From CAYJHC01 sp964370075 (lineage in GTDB: Bacteria > Bacillota > Clostridia > Peptostreptococcales > Anaerovoracaceae): a stretch of 18,405 bases of DNA. Under the pieces are notes generated by a model. It saw nothing but the letters and a program-made list of their open reading frames with translations. It searched no databases and had not been told where the DNA came from. Position numbers and translations under genes: made by a program. The stretch lies in the NCBI GenBank assembly GCA_964370075.1, contig CAYJHC010000033.1:1-18405 (forward strand). The letters are read 5' to 3'. The first letter of the stretch is position 1; every line of letters begins with the position of its first letter. Of the stretch, positions 7,209 through 14,724 are shown piece by piece.

Positions 7209-8202
7209 GATAAATAATTCAAAATTGAAGGGAAGAAGAGTAGAGGCTATCTTCCAGAGAAAGAAAGAGAAAATACCAAGGGAAGTGTCCTCAAATATGT
7301 GGATACTTATTATAGCAACCATACCTAATGTACTGGTGGCAGGATATATTTTTGGAATGGATGTTTATTGGAAGGTGCTACTTTCGGTATTATTTTGTGT
7401 AGGTTTAGAAGGAATTTCAAATGCGCTAACAAGAACTAAGGGAGATTCAAAAGATCCCAGTGCTGTAATTACAGGACTAATGCTAGTTTTTTTATTACCT
7501 GCTAATATTTCTATTCTTGCATTGTTCCTTGGTTGTGCATTTTCAATAATAGTTGTGAAGAAACTCTTCGGAGGGCAAGGGAATACAATTGTAAACCCTG
7601 CTGTTGCTGGAGCAGTTTTTTTATGGTCAATTTTCCCTGTTGAAATGGTTAACTATCCATATCCAGTAGTTGCCGCAAAGATTACAGAAGGAGCAGCGAC
7701 AACTCCTTGGCATAATCTAATGGGAGGTCATACAGGGTTAGTACCAACCACTGTAGAGATGCTACTAGGTTTTGTTCCAGGGGGAATAGGATCAGTTAGT
7801 GTTTTGGCTATTTTAGTTGGGGGGATATTATTGCTTGTAACAGGAGTAATTACTCCGACGATTCCATTTATTTACTTGGCAACCATTGGGGGATTAGCAT
7901 TTTTGTTGGATATTCACCCTGAGTATATGCTTCTAAATGGAACAATATATCTAGCCGCCTTTTTCCTATTAGGTGATCCATATACAATTCCTAAGACGGA
8001 AGGAAGAAAAGCTGTTTATGCATTTTTATGCGGATGCCTGACATTTATTGCAGTCCTTCCAATTACATCGGTGGATGGGATATTAGTGGCAATATTGTTG
8101 ATGAACATTATTGGGCTAAAAGGAAAAGAAAAGAATATACTATCCGCAAGTCATGATATGAATGTAAAGGTTACAGAAGAAATAAAGATAGGTGATTATT
8201 AA
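7195..8202 (+). CDS. rnfD: RnfD-like membrane subunit with degraded flavinylation motif
   Basis: RnfD is a membrane subunit of the Rnf ferredoxin:NAD+ oxidoreductase, related to NqrB, and normally carries FMN bound covalently to a threonine. This 335-residue protein matches the family in length and in conserved stretches: DPSAVITGLML (87-97), KKLFGGQGNTIVNPA (122-136) and LLNGTIYLAAFFLLGDPYT near the C-terminus, with about ten hydrophobic segments. The flavin site, normally of the form DxxS/TxAT-P, reads TEGAATTP (164-171). A threonine remains (T169 or T170), but the Asp at -6 and the Ser/Thr at -3 are missing in either register, so modification by ApbE is doubtful. The N-terminus is unusually basic (residues 1-30) and lacks the usual SPHI-like start. 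It is first in a four-gene operon with no rnfC before it. The start lacks a well-placed RBS; the next in-frame ATG (residue 35) would cut into the first helix region. Confidence 0.82.
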   Translation: MKKNKINNSKLKGRRVEAIFQRKKEKIPREVSSNMWILIIATIPNVLVAGYIFGMDVYWKVLLSVLFCVGLEGISNALTRTKGDSKDPSAVITGLMLVFLLPANISILALFLGCAFSIIVVKKLFGGQGNTIVNPAVAGAVFLWSIFPVEMVNYPYPVVAAKITEGAATTPWHNLMGGHTGLVPTTVEMLLGFVPGGIGSVSVLAILVGGILLLVTGVITPTIPFIYLATIGGLAFLLDIHPEYMLLNGTIYLAAFFLLGDPYTIPKTEGRKAVYAFLCGCLTFIAVLPITSVDGILVAILLMNIIGLKGKEKNILSASHDMNVKVTEEIKIGDY

Positions 8203-8203
8203 T

Positions 8204-8737
8204 ATGAGGAAAAGTTCAATAATACCATTTTGTATAGTTATAATAATTGGATTTTTAATGGTTGTAGGGATTGTTTTTTTGAATGATAAGCTTCAGCCTA
8301 TTTTCATTGCTAATGAATCTGAGGAGGAAATTAACGAGGTTATTAAGTTGTTGCCTGAAGCTGAAGAATTTTCACCATATACAGGTGAAATCTTACCAGG
8401 GATTAGTTCTTGTTACATTGAAACTACAGGCTTAGGGATGGTAACTATATCTACTATTGAAATTGATAATATCCCTTTAGAAATATATATTGGAATTAAT
8501 CAGGATGGTTATATTACTGGTGTAGAAATAGAAGGTGATGATTTTGATACTTCTGCTTTAGCTGGAGTGATTTCAGATGAATATTTAACTACATATATTG
8601 GGATAGAAGAGTTATCAGAAAACAGTGTCCAAGATGATGGCAGATTTGATGCTAAACCTGAAGCTTTAGAACTTTCTGAAAGTGTATATGGAATTGCAAA
8701 ATTAGCATTAGAACAATACGGAGAAATATATGAATAA
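8204..8737 (+). CDS. rnfG: RnfG-like FMN-domain protein lacking the flavin-accepting threonine
   Basis: RnfG is a periplasm- or surface-facing subunit anchored by one helix, normally carrying FMN on a threonine of an SGAT motif. Here 177 residues give one N-terminal helix (about 5-26) and an FMN_bind-like domain recognisable by IGINQDGYITGVEIEG (96-111). The next family motif, ETPGLG, reads DTSALA (115-120). The flavinylation site, DAxSGATxxSxxV, reads DAKPEALELSESV (149-161), with Leu155 at the acceptor position. Covalent flavin attachment there is therefore not possible. The exposed domain is strongly acidic. The start is the ATG at 8204 with AGGTGA 8 nt upstream, one base after the rnfD stop; a GTG at 8192 would overlap rnfD and has no RBS. 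The assignment to RnfG rests on weak similarity plus its place between rnfD and rnfE. Confidence 0.72.
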   Translation: MRKSSIIPFCIVIIIGFLMVVGIVFLNDKLQPIFIANESEEEINEVIKLLPEAEEFSPYTGEILPGISSCYIETTGLGMVTISTIEIDNIPLEIYIGINQDGYITGVEIEGDDFDTSALAGVISDEYLTTYIGIEELSENSVQDDGRFDAKPEALELSESVYGIAKLALEQYGEIYE

Positions 8738-9350
8738 AAAGACTTTGTTCACAAAAGGAATATTTATTGAAAACCCATTACTTATAATGGCGATGGGCAT
8801 TTCACCTGCATTAATTGGTGCGAAAACAGCTCAGCTAGGGATTGTTTTAGGTATTTGTATGGTGATGATTCTACTGCCAGCTACAATAATTATGGGTCTG
8901 GTAAAGAAACAGGTTACTGATAAGACAGAAAGCTTGCTTATCGTTGTATTAACAGGGGGCTTTGCAGCGATGATTGCTCTAGTAATGGAAGCTTATGCTC
9001 CAAGGACTTATGAAGAGTTACAGATTGCCTTGCCAGTAATTGCGATTAACTGCGTAATAGTTGAAACATTAACGTTTTACACAAGGAATTATACTAGAGT
9101 TGAATCATTTTTAAATAGTTTAGGCACAGGAATAGGATACTTGTTAGCTTTAGCGGTCATGGGGGCCATGAGAGAGTTATTTGCTTCGGGAACTTTATGG
9201 GGGCAACAAATAGTTCCTTTGTATAATGCGGGGGAGGATACTTTTTTCCTAATTATTCCGGGGGGGCTGTTGATAATGGCTTGCTTAATGGCGTTTTGCA
9301 ATTGGATTTCAAACAGGATTAGAAGAAGGAGGAAAGGTGTATGGCAATAA
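8730..9350 (+). CDS. rnfE: RnfE-like membrane subunit, one iron-sulphur Cys lost
   Basis: RnfE and RnfA are homologous six-helix subunits of opposite topology that together hold a [2Fe-2S] cluster in the membrane with four cysteines, two from each. This 206-residue protein is a good family match: IENPLLIMAMGISP (13-26), EAYAPRTYEEL (87-97), VIAINCVIVE (103-112), LGTGIGYLLALAVMGAMREL (131-150) and GTLWG. The first cluster cysteine, in the family's NPxLxxxLGLCP, is Ser25. The second is kept as Cys108. The C-terminus is a basic cluster (RRRRK) on the expected cytosolic side. The gene overlaps the rnfG stop by 8 nt, with GGAG 6 nt upstream of its ATG, so translation is probably coupled. Confidence 0.88.
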   Translation: MNKKTLFTKGIFIENPLLIMAMGISPALIGAKTAQLGIVLGICMVMILLPATIIMGLVKKQVTDKTESLLIVVLTGGFAAMIALVMEAYAPRTYEELQIALPVIAINCVIVETLTFYTRNYTRVESFLNSLGTGIGYLLALAVMGAMRELFASGTLWGQQIVPLYNAGEDTFFLIIPGGLLIMACLMAFCNWISNRIRRRRKGVWQ

Positions 9351-9958
9351 ATAATATTATTGAGATTACTTACCTCTTAGTTAGTTTAATGTTAGTTAAT
9401 AATTTGGTATTAACAGAGGGGCTTGGAATGCAAGCTTTAACTTCATATGGGAAGGCAAACCCTCTTGCAATTGGCTTCTTAAGTGCTATTGCAATGATAA
9501 CTGTTAATATGCTACTATTTCCTCTTGAAAAGTATATTATTTTTCCATTGGGATTACAATATTTAGAAATCTTTATTTTAGTTATTTTAGTGTTTAGTAT
9601 TTCTAAACTAATTGAAGCTGTAGTAAAGGCGTTAGGAGCAAAAGTATACTCTAGGTTAAACTGTGACTTTAGAATAATCGCAGGAAATTCCGCTGTATTA
9701 GGTCTCGCGCTGACTTTGTACAAGGAAAAAATGGAATTGTTGGATTTAGCTTTAGTGTCAATTGGGGCAGGTGTGGGTTTTATTATTGCTATAGCCCTAT
9801 TTGCTTCTGCAAGAAAAATCATTGATAAATCAGTATTTATACCAGAAGCTTTTAGAGGTGTACCAATTCAGCTTGTAGCTATAGCAATAATATCTTTAGT
9901 CTTTATTGGCTTTGGAAAAGTGGTGAGCAGCTTGCTTACTGGAATTGGTACTGTATAA
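9341..9958 (+). CDS. rnfA: RnfA-like membrane subunit lacking both iron-sulphur cysteines
   Basis: This is the partner of the RnfE-like protein. The 205 residues keep the RnfA layout: LVNNLVLTEGLG (18-29, family LVNNFVLxxFLG), FPLGLQYLEI (68-77) and AGNSAVLGLAL (114-124, family TTNCAVLGVAL), with six hydrophobic segments. The cysteine of the family's GLCP is replaced by Gln31 and that of TNCA by Ser117. Cys108 exists but lies nine residues before the ligand position. With Ser25 in the RnfE-like protein, only one of four ligands remains, so the membrane cluster cannot form normally. An excellent AAGGAGG lies 8 nt before the ATG, which overlaps the rnfE stop by 10 nt. Canonical operons continue with rnfB after rnfA, but here the operon ends and no ferredoxin-type subunit follows. 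Confidence 0.85.
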   Translation: MAINNIIEITYLLVSLMLVNNLVLTEGLGMQALTSYGKANPLAIGFLSAIAMITVNMLLFPLEKYIIFPLGLQYLEIFILVILVFSISKLIEAVVKALGAKVYSRLNCDFRIIAGNSAVLGLALTLYKEKMELLDLALVSIGAGVGFIIAIALFASARKIIDKSVFIPEAFRGVPIQLVAIAIISLVFIGFGKVVSSLLTGIGTV

Positions 9959-10274
9959 GTTTGATTGCAATATAGAAAGATAGAATTAACTATAGTGAAA
10001 AAGGAAAGTATAATCTGAGTATAACTGAATCGTATCATTGAATGTGTTAATTTAATATATCCTGCAATAAATTTTAAAGGAATAAGCATAACTAGAGAAT
10101 AAATAGAGAGCTAAAGCTAATAGGTGGCTTTGCTCTCTATTTTGATATACCAATATAGTTGAATTTCGAATTTAAATTGATTATATTGCAACCTGATCGA
10201 TGAAATATGAGCTAGAGTAATCTAATTATATAGGCTGATAGATTATTGTTCTTGACTATAAATCGGTCTGGCAA
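9959..10274. other. Convergent intergenic region between rnfA and glyA
   Basis: No credible gene lies in these 316 bp. The one structure of note is the hairpin at 10101-10143. An imperfect inverted repeat also occurs at 10151-10162 and 10177-10188 (CAATATAGTTGA with TTGATTATATTG, using G-U pairs), without a T-tract. TTGCAATATA at 9965-9974 reappears inverted at 10182-10191. In AT-rich DNA these latter matches may be chance. Confidence 0.6.
10101..10143. terminator. Hairpin terminator, possibly bidirectional
   Basis: AAATAGAGAGC (10101-10111) and AAAGC (10113-10117) pair with GCTTT (10127-10131) and GCTCTCTATTT (10132-10142), giving 16 pairs with one bulged T and a 9-nt loop. On the + strand the stem runs into TTTTG, and on the - strand into TTTATTC. 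It can end the Rnf-like operon and, from the other side, glyA. The T-tracts are short, so strength is uncertain. Confidence 0.7.
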
Positions 10275-11537
10275 TTATTGATAAATTGGATATTTAGAAG
10301 TAAGGGAAAGCGTTAATGCCTTTCCTTCTTCAATTAAGTTTTCACGTTCTTTTCCGCATTTTGAGTGAGCAGATATTAATATATCCATTGCTTTTGCAAT
10401 TATTTCCATATCTGACTCAACCATTCCGCGTGATGTTATTGCAGGGGTACCAATTCTAATACCACTTGTAACCATTGGTTTCTCAGGGTCATTTGGTATA
10501 GAATTTTTATTGCAAGTAATATAGCCCTCCCAAAGTATTAATTCGGCATCCTTTCCTGTGATTCCCTTACTGGTTAGGTCAACTAATAGTAAATGGTTAT
10601 CAGTTCCTCCAGAAACCAATCCAAAGCCTTTATTTAATAATGCCTTTTCTAGTGCCTTTGCATTTTTGATCACTTGTTTTTGATACTCAATAAATGATGG
10701 ATCAAGAGCTTCTTTGAACGCAACTGCTTTTGAAGCTATAGTGTGCATTAAAGGTCCGCCTTGGGTTCCAGGGAAAATTGATTTATTAAAGTTAAGTTTA
10801 TCATTAACTTCTTTTGAAGAAAGGATCATACCACCTCTTGGCCCTCTAAGAGTTTTATGAGTAGTAGTCGTGCTTACGTGGGCGTAAGGTATAGAACTTT
10901 CATGCTGGCCTGTGGCGATTAGGCCGGCGATATGAGCTATATCGGCCATTAAGTATGCTCCAACACTATCAGCAATTTCCCTGAACTTTTTGAAATCTAT
11001 TGATCTAGGATAAGCACTACCACCGCAAACTATTAGTTTTGGCTTGTGCTCGACTGCTAGCCTCTTAACATTTTCATAATCAATATATCCATTTTCATCT
11101 AAACCGTAAGAAACGGCGTTAAAGTATTTTCCGGATATATTAACACTACTGCCATGGCTTAAATGGCCTCCGTGGTCTAAAGAAAGCCCAAGGAAAGTAT
11201 CTCCAGGGTTTAAGATTGAATAAAACACTGCCATGTTAGCCTGTGCACCAGAATGGGGTTGGACATTCACGTACTCACAACCAAAAAGTTCTTTTGCCCT
11301 TTCAATGGCTAGGCTTTCGCATATATCAACAAATTCGCAGCCGCCATAATATCTTTTGCCGGGATACCCCTCAGCATATTTGTTAGTAAGAGGGCTACCT
11401 AGGGCAGACATTACTGCTTCGCTTACGATATTTTCTGAGGCTATTAACTCAATGTGAGTTTGTTGCCTTCCTAACTCTTTCTCAATAGCAACTGCTATTT
11501 CTGGATCTTCTTGCTGGATAAATTGGAAATTATACAT
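10275..11537 (-). CDS. glyA: Serine hydroxymethyltransferase
   Basis: GlyA is a PLP enzyme that interconverts serine and glycine while loading one-carbon units on tetrahydrofolate, feeding purine, thymidylate and methionine synthesis in the cytosol. The 420 residues match bacterial GlyA along the whole length: IELIASENIVS (29-39), YAEGYPGKRYYGGCE (54-68), NVQPHSGAQAN (91-101), MADIAHIAGL (197-206) with the PLP-contacting Asp199 and His202, the Schiff-base lysine K228 in STTTTHKTLRGPRGG, and the substrate-binding arginine in GIRIGTPA. No anomaly was seen. AGGAGGT is 9 nt before the ATG. A possible -10 (TATAAC at 11574-11569, - strand) has no convincing -35. The gene lies 145 nt downstream of nadE in the same direction and probably has its own promoter. 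No THF or glycine riboswitch was recognised in the leader. Confidence 0.97.
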   Translation of the reverse strand: MYNFQFIQQEDPEIAVAIEKELGRQQTHIELIASENIVSEAVMSALGSPLTNKYAEGYPGKRYYGGCEFVDICESLAIERAKELFGCEYVNVQPHSGAQANMAVFYSILNPGDTFLGLSLDHGGHLSHGSSVNISGKYFNAVSYGLDENGYIDYENVKRLAVEHKPKLIVCGGSAYPRSIDFKKFREIADSVGAYLMADIAHIAGLIATGQHESSIPYAHVSTTTTHKTLRGPRGGMILSSKEVNDKLNFNKSIFPGTQGGPLMHTIASKAVAFKEALDPSFIEYQKQVIKNAKALEKALLNKGFGLVSGGTDNHLLLVDLTSKGITGKDAELILWEGYITCNKNSIPNDPEKPMVTSGIRIGTPAITSRGMVESDMEIIAKAMDILISAHSKCGKERENLIEEGKALTLSLTSKYPIYQ

Positions 11538-11682
11538 TAAAAACTGACCTCCTAAAATTAATAAAAGTGTTATAATATTGATAAAAATTCTAAAGTAATG
11601 ATCAAATAGTATTTATATTGTTACATAATTTATAATTGTAATTTTAATCTCGATTGCTTTAAAACTTTTGGGAAAAAGTGGA

Positions 11683-13614
11683 TTATTCGATAATTAAACT
11701 TTCTGCAGCTTCTATCCACATATTACTATCTATATCGCTTGCCATTTGAAACTGGTTGTACGAAAGGGAAATTGAACTAACTTGTGGTGAATCAGGTGAG
11801 CAATTTCTCTTAAACTGCTGTGAAAAGAATCTTTTGTAAAAAATAATTAAGCAACGCTTCACTTCTTCCTTTGTATAGATATCCTTAAATGCTAAGGCTG
11901 CCATTTGGAATATTTTTTCAGGAGGGGCACCTTCTTTTACAGTGAAGTAAATAAAGAAATCATGCAAATCATAAGAACCGATAGTTTCCTCAGTTTTCTG
12001 AACTATATTCCCCATTTTGTCTGGTGGCAAAAGCTCGGGGGAAATTGGTGTATCTACAATAGACTTTATTGTTTGAGCTAATGGTTTGAAAGTATTTAAT
12101 GTTATAAGGTATTTCAAAACAGCAGGGATAACTGTTTTAGGTACTCCGGCATTAACATTATAATTGGACATATGGTCACCATTATATGTAGACCATCCTA
12201 GTGCAATTTCCGACAAATCCCCAGTGCCTAAGACTAATCCATCATACATATTTCCTAAATCAAATAGAATTTGGCTTCTTTCTCTAGCTTGTGCATTTTG
12301 ATATGTAATATCTCTATCAGCAGGGTTCTTGCCAATATCGTTGAAGTGGTGCATGCAAGCAGGCCCTATAGGAATCTCTTTAGAGGTAACGCCTAGTCTT
12401 TGCATAAGAGATAAAGCATTGTTATAAGTTATATTGCTTGTTCCAAAGCCTGGCATAGTTACAGCAATAATGTCTGAATTGGGTTTATTCATAAGATCCA
12501 TTGCCATAGCAGCAACCATTAATGCTAAAGTGGAATCTAAGCCACCAGAAACACCAATGATTATTTTGTCTAACTGGGCACTTTCCATTCTTCTTACTAA
12601 AGAATAAGATTGAGTCCAGAAGATCTCCATACCATACGATAGGACTCCCTCTAGGGTATCAGGCAAGAAAGGAGTAGGGCTATATTTTCTAAAACTAGCA
12701 TTTAGCGTAGTAATTCTTTTTATAGGATCTAATGGTAAATATAAAATTTTATCGTTATCTTTTCGAGACTTTAAACCATTTTTTGCTTTTTGAGCCCTAG
12801 TGTTTCGAAGAATATCTATATCAATATCAGAAATCCAATAATGACCATTTTGATAATCGGATTGACCTTTTAAAAGTAAATTTCCATTTTCAACAACTAG
12901 GCTATCTCCTGCAAATAAAGCAGAGGAAGTTGACTCACCAGCACCAAGAGAAGAATACACATATGCACAAGATAATTTAGTGCTTTCTGATTTAATTAGA
13001 TCTTCGCGTCTTCTCTTTTCTCCTGTTAATCTTAGTGCTGAACTTGAGTTAATTATGATTTCAGCTCCATTTTCAGAAAGAAAGGCACCTTGGCTGATTG
13101 GGAATTCAAAGTCATGCCCTATTACTACTCCAATGGAGAGTTCTTTGTCTTCTTCTTTTAATATTACATTGCTTCCTACAGTTACACTCGAACCTAAAAA
13201 GTTAATAGTTTTGGCTTCACAAAAGTCCCACTTTGAAAACCAAGGCGATTGCTCTTGATTTGTTTTGGGAATAATAGCTAATAATTTTCCTCTTCTAATG
13301 GCAAAAGCACAATTATAGTATAAAGAATTAAATCTAAAATATCCGCCAAGAATAATAAGCATATTAGAATTAGAGGTTTGTGAAATGATATTATTTAAGG
13401 CGTCTAATTGCCCATTATATAACTGGTCTTGATGGAATAAACTTCCACAAGAGACGCCTGTTAAAGATAATTCGGGAAATGACAAGATGGAAACACCACG
13501 AATATCAGTAGCAGAAATAATTTTTAAAATCTCCTCAGAATTATTAACTGGATTTCCTAAGGAAATGTATGGGATTCCAGTCGCAATTCTTATTAGGTTT
13601 AATTCAAAACTCAT
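11683..13614 (-). CDS. nadE: NAD+ synthetase with an apparently inactive glutaminase domain
   Basis: NadE makes NAD+ from nicotinic acid adenine dinucleotide, ATP and an amide nitrogen source. At 643 residues this is the two-domain, glutamine-dependent form. The C-terminal synthetase is intact: SGGLDS (356-361), PGFGTS, QARERSQILFDLGN, GTGDLSEIALGW, the YNGDHMSNYNVNAG stretch and SPELLP. The N-terminal nitrilase-fold domain keeps Glu48 (FPELSLTG) and Lys117 (IIPKT), but the nucleophile motif ICED reads IGHD (165-168), with Gly166 at the position of the catalytic Cys. The codon is an unambiguous GGG. Glutamine hydrolysis should be lost, making the enzyme ammonia-dependent or reliant on another amidase. 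The LPNYxxFYExRxF region is also altered. A GAAAGG-type RBS precedes the ATG. Divergent from yhaM, sharing a promoter region with a 13-bp inverted repeat. Confidence 0.93.
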   Translation of the reverse strand: MSFELNLIRIATGIPYISLGNPVNNSEEILKIISATDIRGVSILSFPELSLTGVSCGSLFHQDQLYNGQLDALNNIISQTSNSNMLIILGGYFRFNSLYYNCAFAIRRGKLLAIIPKTNQEQSPWFSKWDFCEAKTINFLGSSVTVGSNVILKEEDKELSIGVVIGHDFEFPISQGAFLSENGAEIIINSSSALRLTGEKRRREDLIKSESTKLSCAYVYSSLGAGESTSSALFAGDSLVVENGNLLLKGQSDYQNGHYWISDIDIDILRNTRAQKAKNGLKSRKDNDKILYLPLDPIKRITTLNASFRKYSPTPFLPDTLEGVLSYGMEIFWTQSYSLVRRMESAQLDKIIIGVSGGLDSTLALMVAAMAMDLMNKPNSDIIAVTMPGFGTSNITYNNALSLMQRLGVTSKEIPIGPACMHHFNDIGKNPADRDITYQNAQARERSQILFDLGNMYDGLVLGTGDLSEIALGWSTYNGDHMSNYNVNAGVPKTVIPAVLKYLITLNTFKPLAQTIKSIVDTPISPELLPPDKMGNIVQKTEETIGSYDLHDFFIYFTVKEGAPPEKIFQMAALAFKDIYTKEEVKRCLIIFYKRFFSQQFKRNCSPDSPQVSSISLSYNQFQMASDIDSNMWIEAAESLIIE

Positions 13615-13652
13615 AATTTATTTTCCTTTCGCGTTTAAAATATTTTACTTTA

Positions 13653-13689
13653 TAATTATATACTAAGTTTAAAAAATAGTATATAATTA
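13653..13689. promoter_or_regulatory. Divergent nadE/yhaM promoters within a 13-bp inverted repeat
   Basis: TAATTATATACTA (13653-13665) and TAGTATATAATTA (13677-13689) are perfect inverted copies around 11 nt. Each arm contains a perfect TATAAT pointing outwards: 13682-13687 for yhaM and 13660-13655 (- strand) for nadE. Expected starts are near 13694 and 13648. No strong -35 box is visible at normal spacing for either, so activity may depend on a regulator or be weak. Confidence 0.5.
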
Positions 13690-13740
13690 ATTGAATAATA
13701 AGTTAAAAATTATACATAAAAATATACTTGGAGGATGGTA

Positions 13741-14703
13741 ATGGAGAGAAAATATATCGCAGAATTTTCAAATGAAGGAACAGTGGCCCAAGTTTTTATG
13801 GTCAAAGAAATAGAAATAAAATTGGCAAAAAATGGGAAGCAGTATATGCATCTTCTTTTAGGGGATAAAACAGGGGAAATAACTGGAAGAAAGTGGGAAG
13901 TTTCTGAGGTAGAAGCTGCTGCTGCAAAAAACTGTGAGCAAGGAAGGTTACTTTTTGTTACTGGAGCAATAAAGGAATGGCAAGGAGGAAAGCAGCTTAA
14001 TGTAACAAAACTTCAACCTGTGCCAGAGGACATGCCTGTAGATACGCATGACTTTATTAAGGCTTCTCCAGAAAAATCGGAAGACATGTATGAATATATA
14101 ATGACGACAATTGCCTCATTTGAAGATGAGGAATTAAGAAAACTTTGCGAAAAAATATGGGAAGAAAGAAAAGAAAAACTGCTATATTATCCAGCAGCTT
14201 CAAAAAATCACCATGCAGAAATGGGAGGACTTCTATATCATATGAAAACAATGTCTATGGCGGGGGAAAGACTATGCCAGGTTTATACGCACTTAAATAG
14301 AGACCTTTTGTTGACAGGGGTTTTTCTACATGACATTGAAAAATTAACTGAAATAAATTCAAACCAGTATGGGATAGCTGACGGGTATTCTTTTGAAGGA
14401 CAATTGTTAGGGCATATTATCCAAGGAATAATGCTTTTAGATAAAGAAATGGCTGAATTAGGCTTTAGTAAGGAGAAGAAGGTTATGGTCGAACATATGA
14501 TTCTTTCTCATCATTATGAACCAGAGTTTGGTAGCCCAAAGAAACCACTTTTCCCAGAGGCAGAAATATTGCATTATTTAGATATTATTGATGCTAGAAT
14601 GTACGATATGAGCCATGCTCTAAAGGATACTGAAGAAGGTGGTTTTTCTGATAGAGTGTTTACGCTGGATAATAGGAGACTATATAAACCTACAAATGAA
14701 TAG
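13741..14703 (+). CDS. yhaM: YhaM-type 3'-5' exoribonuclease (OB fold plus HD domain)
   Basis: YhaM-family enzymes are metal-dependent 3'-5' exonucleases that trim RNA ends in Bacillota. The 320 residues show the two expected parts: an N-terminal nucleic-acid-binding OB fold (about 8-92, with HLLLGDKTGEITGRKW) and an HD domain with HHAEMGGLLYH (157-167), FLHDIEK (195-201, metal ligands His197 and Asp198), LLGH (His225), LSHHYE (255-260) and the late Asp in DIIDAR. All metal ligands of the HD fold appear present. The start is the ATG with TGGAGG 6 nt upstream. Another ATG two codons earlier abuts that site and is unlikely. It heads an operon with cca (21 nt away) and recD2, which couples RNA 3'-end trimming with tRNA CCA addition. 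Confidence 0.92.
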   Translation: MERKYIAEFSNEGTVAQVFMVKEIEIKLAKNGKQYMHLLLGDKTGEITGRKWEVSEVEAAAAKNCEQGRLLFVTGAIKEWQGGKQLNVTKLQPVPEDMPVDTHDFIKASPEKSEDMYEYIMTTIASFEDEELRKLCEKIWEERKEKLLYYPAASKNHHAEMGGLLYHMKTMSMAGERLCQVYTHLNRDLLLTGVFLHDIEKLTEINSNQYGIADGYSFEGQLLGHIIQGIMLLDKEMAELGFSKEKKVMVEHMILSHHYEPEFGSPKKPLFPEAEILHYLDIIDARMYDMSHALKDTEEGGFSDRVFTLDNRRLYKPTNE

Positions 14704-14724
14704 GCAAAAGTTTAGGAGGATGTT

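Noticed and set aside
7195..9958. Annotating the cluster as a functional Rnf ion-translocating oxidoreductase
   Set aside because: RnfB and RnfC are missing and most cofactor ligands in the remaining subunits are replaced. Gene symbols are kept only to show homology.
9868..10089. A 73-codon minus-strand open frame overlapping the end of rnfA
   Set aside because: Two-thirds of it lies outside rnfA, so I considered it as a small gene. It lacks a clear RBS, resembles nothing I know, and is mostly what AT-rich DNA gives by chance.
10151..10191. Imperfect inverted repeat and a distant inverted copy of TTGCAATATA in the rnfA-glyA gap
   Set aside because: Needs several G-U pairs and has no T-tract. 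The 10-bp match is AT-rich and unique to this pair, so chance is likely.
11538..11682. A THF or glycine riboswitch in front of glyA
   Set aside because: The 145-nt leader is AT-rich and shows none of the conserved core bases or pairing I would expect.
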